Assembly (NCBI GenBank): GCA_021793635.1
Contig: JAJYSI010000087.1
Coordinates: 1 to 9,572 of the forward strand
Reading direction: 5' to 3'
Origin: Bacteroidota bacterium
GTDB lineage: Bacteria > Bacteroidota > Ignavibacteria > Ignavibacteriales > Ignavibacteriaceae
Length of the DNA: 9,572 bases
The notes below the pieces were generated by a model. The model searched no databases, was not told where the DNA came from, and saw nothing but the letters and a program-made list of their open reading frames with translations. Numbering within the stretch: position 1 is the stretch's first letter; every line of letters begins with the position of its first letter. This document shows positions 1 to 6,080 of the stretch, one piece after another. The translations under genes and the position numbers were made by a program.

Positions 1-972
1 GGCGGTTATATTTCAAAGGAAGATCTTGAAAATTATAAACCGGTCGAAAGAAAACCGGTGACGGGAACTTACCGGGGATATGAAATTGTCTCGATGCCGC
101 CTCCAAGCTCTGGCGGAGTTGCTTTGGTTGAGCTTCTTAACATTTTAGAGAATTATAATTTTAAAACGGATGACTGGGGAAGCAGCCAATATATTCATAA
201 GCTTGTAGAGGCAATGAAATTCGCTTATGCCGATCGCACCAAATATTTAGGCGACCCTGATTTTGTTAAGATGCCGATTGCGGAATTGACTTCAAAAAAA
301 TATGCGAAATCAATTTTCGAAAAAATAACAAACCGCGCAATTCCAGCCCATGAAATTTTACCCGGGAAATTCCCGGAGTTCCATGAAAGCATGGAAACAA
401 CTCATTATTCTGTTTACGATGGAAATGGAAATGCGGTCAGCACTACAACTACTCTAAATTCTGCATACGGTTCTAAGGTTGTTGTGGCAGGTGCCGGTTT
501 TTTATTAAATAATGAGATGGATGACTTCAGCGCTAAACCTGGAGTACCGAATCAATTCGGTCTAATGGGCAGCGAAGCAAATTCTATTCAGCCTAACAAG
601 AGAATGTTAAGCTCGATGACTCCAACAATTGTACTAAAAGACGGAAAACCGTACATCGTTATTGGTTCACCGGGAGGCTCTACTATTATTACCGTCGTTC
701 TTCAGGTAATTATGAACTGTATTGATTTCCACATGAATATTAGGCAGGCGATTGACATGCCTAGAATCCACGATCAATGGCTGCCGGATGAAATTTATTA
801 TGAGAGGTTTGCATTATCACCGGATGTAAAAAATAATCTTATTAAAATGGGTTATAAATTTGGACCGGAAAGAACTTTAGGACTTGCGGAAGGAATAATG
901 ATAGACAACAACGACGGAATAATTTACGGCGCTTCAGATCCGCGCGGACCAGGTTCTGCTGAAGGTTACTAA
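1..972 (+). CDS. ggt: Gamma-glutamyltranspeptidase, 3' part (5' end outside window)
   Basis: The frame is open from base 1, so the GTG at 58 is an internal codon and the true start lies upstream. The enzyme is an exported N-terminal nucleophile hydrolase that cleaves gamma-glutamyl bonds of glutathione and related peptides, and matures by self-cleavage into large and small subunits. The cleavage site is visible as TTHYSV, with the nucleophile Thr encoded at 397-399. From there to the stop are 191 residues, close to the known size of the small subunit. The oxyanion-hole motif SSMTPT and the glycine-rich GSPGGS follow in the expected order. The large-subunit end holds the family motif PPPSSGG. 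The C-terminus is complete. The acpS gene follows after 42 nt in the same direction, so co-transcription is likely though the functions are unrelated. Family assignment is firm; hydrolase versus transpeptidase preference cannot be judged. Confidence 0.95.
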   Translation, partial: GGYISKEDLENYKPVERKPVTGTYRGYEIVSMPPPSSGGVALVELLNILENYNFKTDDWGSSQYIHKLVEAMKFAYADRTKYLGDPDFVKMPIAELTSKKYAKSIFEKITNRAIPAHEILPGKFPEFHESMETTHYSVYDGNGNAVSTTTTLNSAYGSKVVVAGAGFLLNNEMDDFSAKPGVPNQFGLMGSEANSIQPNKRMLSSMTPTIVLKDGKPYIVIGSPGGSTIITVVLQVIMNCIDFHMNIRQAIDMPRIHDQWLPDEIYYERFALSPDVKNNLIKMGYKFGPERTLGLAEGIMIDNNDGIIYGASDPRGPGSAEGY

Positions 973-1014
973 TTATAACTTTATTTTTTTTGTTTTTGAA
1001 ATTTTAGGATTGTT

Positions 1015-1392
1015 ATGGTATTCGGAATTGGAATTGACATAATTGAAATTGACAGGGTTAAGAACAGCGTAGAAAAGTACGGCGATCACTTTCTTAAAAA
1101 AGTTTATACAGTAACCGAACTTGATTATTGTTTAAGCAAACAAAATAAGTATCAGCATTTAGCGGCAAGGTTTGCAGCAAAAGAAGCAGTCTTTAAAGCT
1201 CTTACTACCGGCTGGAGTAAAGATGTCGGCTGGCAGGATATTGAAATCTATAATGAACCAAACGGGTTGCCGCTTGTAAACTTAAAAGGCGATCTCGAAT
1301 CTTTCTTAACTGACGGAAAGAGTTTGAAGATTTCGATGAGTCATTCACGGGATTACGTTGCGTGTGTTGCTATCATTTTTAGAGAATTATAA
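1015..1392 (+). CDS. acpS: Holo-[acyl-carrier-protein] synthase
   Basis: This cytoplasmic enzyme transfers the 4'-phosphopantetheine arm of coenzyme A to apo-acyl carrier protein, activating it for fatty acid synthesis. The 125-residue length is normal for the trimeric AcpS type. The N-terminal motif GIGIDIIEIDR contains the metal-binding Asp8, and FAAKEAVFKAL contains Glu57 and the conserved lysines. The C-terminal segment HSRDYVACVA is also typical. The ATG at 1015 is preceded by AGGA about 6 nt upstream, and translation from it gives the canonical N-terminus with no extra residues. It lies 42 nt after the gamma-glutamyltranspeptidase gene and converges on the Prx gene 72 nt further on. No truncation or odd residues are seen. 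Confidence 0.97.
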   Translation: MVFGIGIDIIEIDRVKNSVEKYGDHFLKKVYTVTELDYCLSKQNKYQHLAARFAAKEAVFKALTTGWSKDVGWQDIEIYNEPNGLPLVNLKGDLESFLTDGKSLKISMSHSRDYVACVAIIFREL

Positions 1393-1395
1393 AAA

Positions 1396-1458
1396 GCAAA
1401 GAGCAAAGTACATTTTGCTTAGGGTCTTCAACTAAATTTAATGCACTTCACTCTTTGC
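1396..1458 (-). terminator. Rho-independent terminator of the Prx gene (minus strand)
   Basis: The arms 1396-1412 and 1442-1458 pair over 17 consecutive positions in the minus-strand transcript: 14 Watson-Crick pairs and three G-U wobbles, with a 29-nt loop. In the minus direction the stem runs straight into a T-tract (complement of 1391-1395). On the plus strand the three wobbles become A-C mismatches, so the hairpin is much weaker there and lacks a following T-run. The structure therefore belongs to the Prx transcript and overlaps the end of acpS only in its T-tract. The long loop is the main reason for caution. Confidence 0.65.
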
Positions 1459-1464
1459 AAAAAA

Positions 1465-2007
1465 CTATATTAGCTTCTTTGCGAGCTTATAAACCTCCGC
1501 GGCATGCTGATCGATATTTTGAACATGAATAATATCCGCAATTTTGCCTTCTTTATTTACAATAAAGGTTATCCGCTGATCATAACCGTTCTTGCTATAA
1601 ACTCCGTACATATTGGACACCTTATGGCTTGCATCGGAAAGAAGAGGGAAGTTTAAATGATAGTCATGGATGAATTTTCTTATTTCCGGTTTCGTATCTA
1701 CACTAATTCCAAAAACCTGGATTTTGCTTTTTTGGAATTTGCCCCAGTCATCTCTAATTCCGCAGGCTTCTTTGGTGCATCCGGGAGTGCCCGCCTTTGG
1801 ATAGAAATAAACGATGACAGGTACTTTGCCTTTGAATTGTGAAAGTGTGTAAGAATGTCCGTAAACATCCTGAAGAGTAAAATTCGGAGCAGTCATACCA
1901 ACTTTTAGTTCAGCCTTCTTTGCAGTTTTCTTTTCCTTAGCATTAACTGACACGAAAAAAGTAAAAGCCAACATAAGCGAGAACAAAAAAATATTTTTGA
2001 TTTTCAT
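1465..2007 (-). CDS. bcp: Secreted thiol peroxidase, Bcp/PrxQ-type peroxiredoxin
   Basis: Peroxiredoxins of this type reduce hydrogen peroxide and organic hydroperoxides using a peroxidatic cysteine, with thioredoxin-like proteins as donors. With ATG at 2007 the protein has 180 residues. Residues 1-23 form a signal peptide: a basic start, a hydrophobic core and a VNA cleavage site, followed by a lysine-rich stretch. This suggests an exported, probably periplasmic, form, whereas many Bcp proteins are cytoplasmic. The AhpC/TSA fold starts near residue 35 (GMTAPNFTLQD). The active site TPGCTKEAC shows peroxidatic Cys77 and a second Cys82 five residues later, the PrxQ alpha-2 arrangement. I chose ATG 2007 over the in-frame GTG at 2013 because GAGG sits 5 nt before the ATG but would abut the GTG. 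The gene is separated from purB by 137 nt and probably has its own promoter. Confidence 0.92.
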   Translation of the reverse strand: MKIKNIFLFSLMLAFTFFVSVNAKEKKTAKKAELKVGMTAPNFTLQDVYGHSYTLSQFKGKVPVIVYFYPKAGTPGCTKEACGIRDDWGKFQKSKIQVFGISVDTKPEIRKFIHDYHLNFPLLSDASHKVSNMYGVYSKNGYDQRITFIVNKEGKIADIIHVQNIDQHAAEVYKLAKKLI

Positions 2008-2061
2008 ACCCACCTCTATTTAAAAATAAGTAATTTAAAGTAAACCATTTCCTTGAAGTAA

Positions 2062-2091
2062 TGGAGAAGTAGAATACATAAATTTTCTCCA
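2062..2091. promoter_or_regulatory. Inverted repeat upstream of the Prx gene
   Basis: TGGAGAA (2062-2068) and TTCTCCA (2085-2091) are perfect inverted 7-mers separated by 16 nt, lying 55 to 84 nt upstream of the Prx start codon. The spacing of the arm centres, 23 nt or about two helical turns, would suit a dimeric repressor or activator. A possible minus-strand -10 hexamer, TATTAT, lies at 2100-2105, which would place the repeat in the 5' leader. No known regulator is identified, and a 7-mer repeat could occur by chance in AT-rich DNA. Confidence 0.25.
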
Positions 2092-2144
2092 CACTTTCTA
2101 TAATACAAGGAGAATAGTTGAGTTAATTAAAATATCGAAGTATT

Positions 2145-3446
2145 TCAATCCGCATCAATACTTCGGGAAAAAATATAATCAACATTCTTTAATGTTCTTT
2201 TGCTTGCGAATACATCCTTCAAATCTTCCTCGGTAAGATATTTTTTAACATCCGGGGATTTTTTCAATTCGCTGTAAAGATCTTTCGTTTTGTCTGCCCA
2301 GACTTCCATAGCGGAGGATTGAACAATTTTATATGCATCTTCTCTTGAAACTCCTTTATTTACAAGTTTCAGCAGAACAGCCTGCGAATAAACAAGACCC
2401 CTCGTTAAGTTTAAATTCTTTATCATATTGTCGGGATAGATCAACAGGTTTTTAACAAGCTTGACCATTAAATCAAGCATGTAATCCAGTGCAATGCAGC
2501 TATCCGGCACAACAATTCTTTCAACGGAAGAATGTGAGATATCACGTTCGTGCCAGAGGGCAACATCTTCCATTGCAGCAATTGCATTGCTTCTCAATAC
2601 TCTTGCAAGCCCATCAATTCTTTCGCTTACAATCGGATTGCGTTTATGCGGCATTGCAGATGAACCTTTTTGTCCTTTTGAAAAATATTCCTCAGCTTCC
2701 AGAACTTCAGTTCTTTGAAGATGACGGATTTCAAGGGCGATCTTTTCAAGAGTAGCACCAACAAGAGCCAGTGCAGTCATAAATTCTGCATGGCGGTCAC
2801 GCTGAATAATTTGTGTTGAAACAGGCGCTGGAGCTAATCCCATTTTCTCGCAAACATATTCTTCAACTTTTGGAGATAAATGCTCAAACGTTCCTACAGC
2901 ACCGGAAATTTGCCCGACGCTGATAGTTTTAATTGCACTTTGAAGCCTTAAAATATTTCGCTTTGTCTCTTCATACCATAATGCAAATTTTAAACCCATT
3001 GTTGTAGGCTCTGCATGAATACCATGCGATCTTCCCACACACAATGTATTTTTATGTTCAATTGCTTTTTCTTTTAAAACACTTTTCAGATCAAACAACC
3101 GCTTCAGCAAAAGTTCGCCGGCTGATTTCATCTGGTAAGAAAGAGTTGTATCAAGAATATCTGAAGAAGTCATGCCGTAATGTATATGCCGCGATTCCGG
3201 TCCTACATATTCCGCAACGTTGGTAAGGAATGCGATTACATCATGCTTGGTAGTCTCTTCAATTTCCAAAACTCTTTTTACATCAAAGTTTGCTTTCTGC
3301 TTAATTACATCAACATCTTTTTGCGGAATTTCTCCGAGAGATGCTCTCGCTTCGCATGCCAAAATTTCAATATTCAGCCAGGTGCGCAGCTTAAATTCAT
3401 CCTGCCAGATCCTGCCCATCTCCGGCAGCGTATATCTTTCTATCAT
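2145..3446 (-). CDS. purB: Adenylosuccinate lyase
   Basis: This cytoplasmic homotetrameric enzyme acts twice in purine synthesis: it splits SAICAR to AICAR and adenylosuccinate to AMP, releasing fumarate each time. The 433-residue length fits the shorter Bacillus/Thermotoga-type subfamily. The fumarase/aspartase superfamily signature GSSAMPHKRNP lies at 261-271, carrying the mobile-loop catalytic serine. His68 (TTKHD), His89 (RHIHYGMTSSD) and His141 (GRSHGIHAEPT) fall at the positions known for the active-site histidines of the B. subtilis enzyme. The ATG at 3446 overlaps the TGA of the upstream protease gene (ATGA, 4 nt), with GGAG 8 nt before it, so translation is probably coupled. It is the last gene of the plsY-htrA-purB set; no strong terminator is seen after it. 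The gene is complete and intact. Confidence 0.97.
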   Translation of the reverse strand: MIERYTLPEMGRIWQDEFKLRTWLNIEILACEARASLGEIPQKDVDVIKQKANFDVKRVLEIEETTKHDVIAFLTNVAEYVGPESRHIHYGMTSSDILDTTLSYQMKSAGELLLKRLFDLKSVLKEKAIEHKNTLCVGRSHGIHAEPTTMGLKFALWYEETKRNILRLQSAIKTISVGQISGAVGTFEHLSPKVEEYVCEKMGLAPAPVSTQIIQRDRHAEFMTALALVGATLEKIALEIRHLQRTEVLEAEEYFSKGQKGSSAMPHKRNPIVSERIDGLARVLRSNAIAAMEDVALWHERDISHSSVERIVVPDSCIALDYMLDLMVKLVKNLLIYPDNMIKNLNLTRGLVYSQAVLLKLVNKGVSREDAYKIVQSSAMEVWADKTKDLYSELKKSPDVKKYLTEEDLKDVFASKRTLKNVDYIFSRSIDAD

Positions 3447-4627
3447 GTTGTTTTCTCCAGTTTCATTTGTTTAGTTAATGTTTTATCTCCCCGCAAAATT
3501 TTTAATGTTACAATATCGCCGGCGCTAAATTGCTGGAATACGCCGATTAGTGTCTGCTCATCGTTAATAAGAAAATCATTTACTTGTAAAATTATGTCGC
3601 CTTCTTTTAATCCCGCTTTTTCAGCCGAAGTGTTCGGAAGTATCTGAGAAATCATTACTCCGCGGGTACTTTGTAAATTATAATATTTTGCAATTGCTTT
3701 GTCGACAGGCTGTATCCTCATACCGATGCTAAAGTCGCGATTAACCTTTCCGTATTTTTTCAGCTGCGTTATAATTCTTTTTATTCTATTAATTGGAATG
3801 GCAAAGCCAACTCCAACATTACTTTGAACGCCGTTCGGATTGTAAATAAGAGTATTCATGCCTATTACTTCACCGGCGCTGTTTGCAAGCGGACCGCCGC
3901 TGTTGCCGCCGTTTATTGCAGCATCTGTTTGAAGCATATTTAAATAATATCTATTGTCAATCGGCTCAAGGTTCATTCCCGAAGAACTTAAAACTCCAAC
4001 GGTAACTGTTGGCTTATCATTTAAACTGAAAAGTCCAAACGGATTGCCGAAAGCAATTACCCATTCGCCAATAATTTCATTCTCAGAATTTCCAAGCTTT
4101 ACATAAGGAAAATTATCTCCGTCAATTTTTAGAAGACAGATGTCGGTTGAATGATCGGTTCCTATAAGCTTTGCTTTATAATCTTTACCATTGGTTAATG
4201 TAACTGTAATTTCCGATGCATTGCCGGCAACGTGATCATTAGTTACAATATAACCGTCCGGCGAAATAATAAAACCGGAGCCGAGTTCCTTTACCTTTTG
4301 GCTGAAGCCCTGGTTGCCGAAAAATTGGTTCCAGAAAGGGTCATTAAATAAATTACCAAACGGACTGCCGTACTGCTGAATTTCTGTTACATTAATACCA
4401 ACAACTGCCGAGCTCACTTTTTTTACGGTTTCAGTTATTGCATTCTGCCTGCTGTCTGAAATATTTTCTTCTTGCTGATTTCTGTTTTGGAAAGCTGAGT
4501 TGGAATTAATCGGATCGGCATCATAATAAAGTTTAGAATCGCTTTTTGTTTGTGTTAAAATCAACACGGAAGCCGAAATGACGATGAAAACAATTAATAG
4601 TAATATTGGAATTTTTTTATTCTTCAT
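3443..4627 (-). CDS. htrA: Membrane-anchored HtrA/Deg-type serine protease with one PDZ domain
   Basis: Deg/HtrA proteins degrade or refold damaged envelope proteins. From ATG 4627 the protein has 394 residues. Residues 5-25 are a hydrophobic anchor after a short basic start, followed by a polar Asn/Gln-rich linker (about 35-60). The trypsin-like domain spans about 65-290 with the full triad: His132 (TNDHVAG), Asp162 (TDICLL) and Ser243 (NGGNSGGPL). An aromatic-rich loop at about 87-108 resembles the regulatory LA loop of this family. A single PDZ domain covers about 298-390, as in DegS or the B. subtilis HtrA group; DegP/DegQ have two. I prefer ATG 4627 because AAGGG lies 4 nt upstream; an in-frame ATG at 4645 would add six residues but has no ribosome site. 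The start overlaps the end of plsY by 11 nt and the stop overlaps purB by 4 nt. Confidence 0.93.
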   Translation of the reverse strand: MKNKKIPILLLIVFIVISASVLILTQTKSDSKLYYDADPINSNSAFQNRNQQEENISDSRQNAITETVKKVSSAVVGINVTEIQQYGSPFGNLFNDPFWNQFFGNQGFSQKVKELGSGFIISPDGYIVTNDHVAGNASEITVTLTNGKDYKAKLIGTDHSTDICLLKIDGDNFPYVKLGNSENEIIGEWVIAFGNPFGLFSLNDKPTVTVGVLSSSGMNLEPIDNRYYLNMLQTDAAINGGNSGGPLANSAGEVIGMNTLIYNPNGVQSNVGVGFAIPINRIKRIITQLKKYGKVNRDFSIGMRIQPVDKAIAKYYNLQSTRGVMISQILPNTSAEKAGLKEGDIILQVNDFLINDEQTLIGVFQQFSAGDIVTLKILRGDKTLTKQMKLEKTT

Positions 4628-5252
4628 TTTTTCCCTTAGCTGCATTGTAATTTTTAATAATTTCTTTCAGAGGTTCAATATGTTTAATGAAAATAATCAT
4701 CATTAAAACCGATGTGAAAAATAATATCATTGAAACAGAGTTAGAGTGAGGAAAAGAATACCTGAAATCAATTTCCTGAGAAAACATGACTGCAACAAAT
4801 GTAATGATTATTGCCGTTATGTTGGCAAGATGGACGTCCTTTTTCAAAATAAATAATGCAGTCCAAATAATTATCCAAACAGCGGGAAGTAATGGAAAAA
4901 TTAATAATGTGCCTCCTGCAGCAGTTGCCAGACCTCTGCCGCCGTTAAATCCCAGCCACGGATTAAAGCAGTGGCTGAACACGGCAAAAGTAAGCGCCAA
5001 CGCAGGCATTACAAAATCATACGGAAAAAATAAAATTGAAATGTAAACACTAAGCAGACCTTTTAATGCGTCAATAATGAGAACCAACAGTCCGATTAAT
5101 TTGGAGTTAGAAACCTCCAATGCATTTAAGGCACCGACATTTCCTGAGCCGGCATGTCTTAAATCAATTCCTTTTTCTCTCTTCAGAATTAGATAACCGG
5201 TAGGCAAAGAGCCTAAAAGATACCCGGTTACTGCACAAATTAAATAGTTCAT
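4617..5252 (-). CDS. plsY: Glycerol-3-phosphate acyltransferase PlsY
   Basis: PlsY is an integral membrane enzyme that moves an acyl group from acyl-phosphate to glycerol-3-phosphate, giving lysophosphatidic acid, the first step of phospholipid synthesis in many bacteria. The 211 residues contain about five hydrophobic segments, normal for the family. Family motifs appear in order: GSLPTGYL (14-21), GSGNVGALN (36-44) and GFNGGRGLATAAG (about 103-115). Two of these differ from the common form: GALN replaces the usual GATN, and GGRG replaces GGKG; both keep the glycines and the positive charge. The N-terminus starts directly in the first membrane helix, so ATG 5252 is well supported even though no Shine-Dalgarno site is visible before it. 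It is first in a tightly overlapping set with the HtrA protease and purB. Confidence 0.94.
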   Translation of the reverse strand: MNYLICAVTGYLLGSLPTGYLILKREKGIDLRHAGSGNVGALNALEVSNSKLIGLLVLIIDALKGLLSVYISILFFPYDFVMPALALTFAVFSHCFNPWLGFNGGRGLATAAGGTLLIFPLLPAVWIIIWTALFILKKDVHLANITAIIITFVAVMFSQEIDFRYSFPHSNSVSMILFFTSVLMMIIFIKHIEPLKEIIKNYNAAKGKNEE

Positions 5253-5291
5253 AGAAAATAATTTAAAATTGGCAAAGATTTCATCTGCAAT

Positions 5292-5319
5292 TTAATAAAT
5301 TTTGTCTTTAACGTGTGAA
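5292..5319 (-). promoter_or_regulatory. Candidate sigma-70-like promoter for plsY-htrA-purB
   Basis: Read on the minus strand, TTCACA (5314-5319) matches the -35 consensus at five of six positions, and TATTAA (5292-5297) matches the -10 at four of six, with a 16-nt spacer. Transcription would begin near 5285, leaving a leader of about 33 nt before the plsY ATG. No -35/-10 pair of similar quality was noticed nearer the gene. In such AT-rich DNA, chance matches are common. Confidence 0.4.
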
Positions 5320-5345
5320 AATGTAATTATTTTGTTTAGTTCATA

Positions 5346-5376
5346 TTGCATTGAAAATCTAATCATATTATATTTG
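5346..5376 (+). promoter_or_regulatory. Candidate promoter for the tRNA island
   Basis: TTGCAT (5346-5351) and TATATT (5369-5374) are separated by 17 nt; the -10 element matches the sigma-70 consensus at five of six positions. The same stretch also reads TTG-N20-TATATTTG, close to the TTG/TAnnTTTG pattern known for Bacteroidota primary sigma factors. Transcription would start near 5382, about 170 nt before the intact tRNA-Gly. A long leader is unusual for a tRNA, but the tandem duplication at 5421-5622 would have displaced the functional tRNA from an originally closer promoter. Confidence 0.35.
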
Positions 5377-5450
5377 ATCCTAATTTTTAAGACGACACAG
5401 TAGAAATAAAGTTTACCTCAGAAAAAGTTCTTAAAGGAAATACTATTTAC

Positions 5451-5506
5451 GCGGGAATAGCTTAGCCCCGAATAATCGGAACCAAGGTTGATGTCTCCGA
5501 GTTCCA
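5451..5506 (+). pseudogene. Decayed tRNA-Gly copy with palindromic replacement
   Basis: GCGGGAATAGCTTAG (5451-5465) matches the first 15 bases of the intact tRNA-Gly at 5550 with one change, and CCAAGGTTGATGTC (5482-5495) matches its anticodon-stem and variable region exactly. The D-loop region is replaced by CCCCGAATAATCGG (5466-5479), which can fold as CCGA/TCGG with a 4-nt loop. The bases TTGCC, including most of the anticodon loop, are lost, as are one half of the T stem and the 3' acceptor strand. It cannot form a cloverleaf and is a tRNA relic. Confidence 0.85.
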
Positions 5507-5549
5507 CAAAAAGAAAAAAGTTCTTAAAAAGTTTAATCAAATTATTTAC

Positions 5550-5622
<73 letters not shown>

Positions 5623-5624
5623 CA

Positions 5625-5654
5625 AAGATCCACTCATTGTGGATTTTATTTTTT
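5625..5654 (+). terminator. Hairpin with T-tract between the two tRNAs
   Basis: A nine-pair stem (5625-5633 with 5639-5647, one G-U) with a 5-nt loop TCATT is followed by ATTTTTT at 5648-5654. This has the form of a rho-independent terminator directly after tRNA-Gly. It leaves only 4 nt before tRNA-Cys, so tRNA-Cys must be reached by readthrough or have a promoter overlapping this hairpin or tRNA-Gly. It may act as a partial terminator or as a processing structure. Confidence 0.7.
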
Positions 5655-5658
5655 ATAA

Positions 5659-5732
5659 GGCGCTGTAGCCAAGTGGCTTAAGGCGAAGGTCTGCAAAACC
5701 TTTATTCGTCGGTTCGAATCCGACCGGCGCCT
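5659..5732 (+). tRNA. tRNA-Cys(GCA)
   Basis: The 74-nt sequence folds well: acceptor GGCGCTG with CGGCGCC (one T-G wobble), D stem GCC/GGC, anticodon stem AAGGT/ACCTT with loop CTGCAAA, and T arm GTCGG-TTCGAAT-CCGAC. The anticodon GCA is at 5693-5695, and T5732 is the discriminator base that is an identity element for cysteinyl-tRNA synthetase. The 3' CCA is not encoded. It lies 36 nt after tRNA-Gly, and a decayed second copy follows at 6004. Confidence 0.97.
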
Positions 5733-5751
5733 CAAAGTAAAAAGGGTAGAT

Positions 5752-5991
5752 ATGTATTATGTCTATGTTCTACGAAGTCTAAAGGATAAAAAGAGGTACA
5801 TAGGATTCTCCGATAATCTAGAAAGACGAATTCCAGAGCATCAAGCTGGGTTAGTAGAATCAACAAAAAATAGAAGACCATTGGAACTAATCTATTACGA
5901 AGAATATTAAAGTAAATTTGAAGCGATGCAGAGAGAGAAATTTCTTAAAAGCGGACATGGCAGAGCATTTCTAAAATCACTCGGTTATTGA
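5752..5991 (+). pseudogene. Small GIY-YIG nuclease family gene with an in-frame stop
   Basis: From ATG 5752 the frame reads MYYVYVLRSL, then RYIGFSDNLERRIPEHQAG and NRRPLELIYYEEY, all typical of the stand-alone short GIY-YIG (UPF0213/YhbQ-like) proteins. A TAA at 5908-5910 interrupts it after 52 codons. The same frame then continues with SKFEAMQREKFLKSGHGRAF and ends at TGA 5991, so the whole would be about 79 residues, the normal length. The part after the stop includes the helix with the glutamate (QREKF) that probably corresponds to the metal ligand of the family, so the 52-residue product should be inactive. No frameshift is needed: one base change would restore it. AAAGGG lies 5 nt before the ATG and only 9 nt after tRNA-Cys, so the gene would be expressed on the tRNA transcript. 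A sequencing or assembly error at the TAA is the main alternative. Confidence 0.85.
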
Positions 5992-6003
5992 TAAAAAATA
6001 TGA

Positions 6004-6076
6004 CATGCTGTAGCCAAGCGGCTTAAGGCGAAGGTCTGCAACCCCGATTTTATCGGGGCGAATCCGACCGGCGCCT
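6004..6076 (+). pseudogene. Decayed tRNA-Cys copy with inserted palindrome
   Basis: This copy keeps the D arm, the 5' half of the anticodon stem, the CTGCAA loop start with GCA, the T-stem 3' half and the 3' acceptor strand of the intact tRNA-Cys at 5659. The first three acceptor bases no longer pair with the 3' end. The 3' anticodon stem, variable loop and 5' T-stem region are replaced by CCCCGATTTTATCGGGG. A shortened T-like stem TCGG/CCGA is still possible, but the anticodon stem is destroyed. It is not a functional tRNA. Confidence 0.88.
6042..6058. repeat. CCCCGAT-TTT-ATCGGGG palindrome
   Basis: A perfect seven-pair inverted repeat with a 3-nt loop sits inside the decayed tRNA-Cys copy, taking the place of 18 nt of tRNA sequence. 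It is not followed by a T-run on either strand, so it is not an ordinary terminator. A shorter relative, CCCCGAATAATCGG, lies at 5466-5479 inside the decayed tRNA-Gly copy. Its GC-rich arms stand out in an AT-rich intergenic region. Confidence 0.7.
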
Positions 6077-6080
6077 CAAA

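Larger units (their letters stand above)
5662..6080 (+). repeat. Direct repeats of tRNA-Cys flanking the GIY-YIG gene
   Basis: A 35-nt block at 5662-5696 recurs at 6007-6041 with one mismatch (T5674/C6019). A second 22-nt block at 5715-5736, covering the T-arm 3' half, the acceptor end and the following CAAA, recurs exactly at 6059-6080. The blocks are 345 and 344 nt apart. Only the middle of the tRNA (5697-5714) differs between copies. The repeated unit therefore comprises the tRNA plus the GIY-YIG gene lying between the copies. Confidence 0.9.

Noticed and set aside
58..60. GTG as start codon of the gamma-glutamyltranspeptidase frame
   Set aside because: The same frame is open to base 1 and encodes family-typical sequence (GGYISKEDLENY) upstream, so the gene is cut by the window edge.
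2011..2013. GTG start for the Prx gene
   Set aside because: The GAGG ribosome site would touch this codon, while it has proper 5-nt spacing to the ATG at 2007.
2130..2145. AT-only hairpin at the end of purB as a terminator
   Set aside because: Five A-T pairs around a small loop with no T-run are too weak, and it overlaps the stop codon.
2489..3647. Several plus-strand open frames opposite purB and the protease gene
   Set aside because: They lie antisense to well-supported conserved genes, have no recognisable domains or ribosome sites, and read as low-quality shadow peptides.
4643..4645. Upstream ATG for the HtrA gene
   Set aside because: No ribosome site precedes it, it lengthens the overlap with plsY to 29 nt, and the ATG at 4627 has AAGGG before it.
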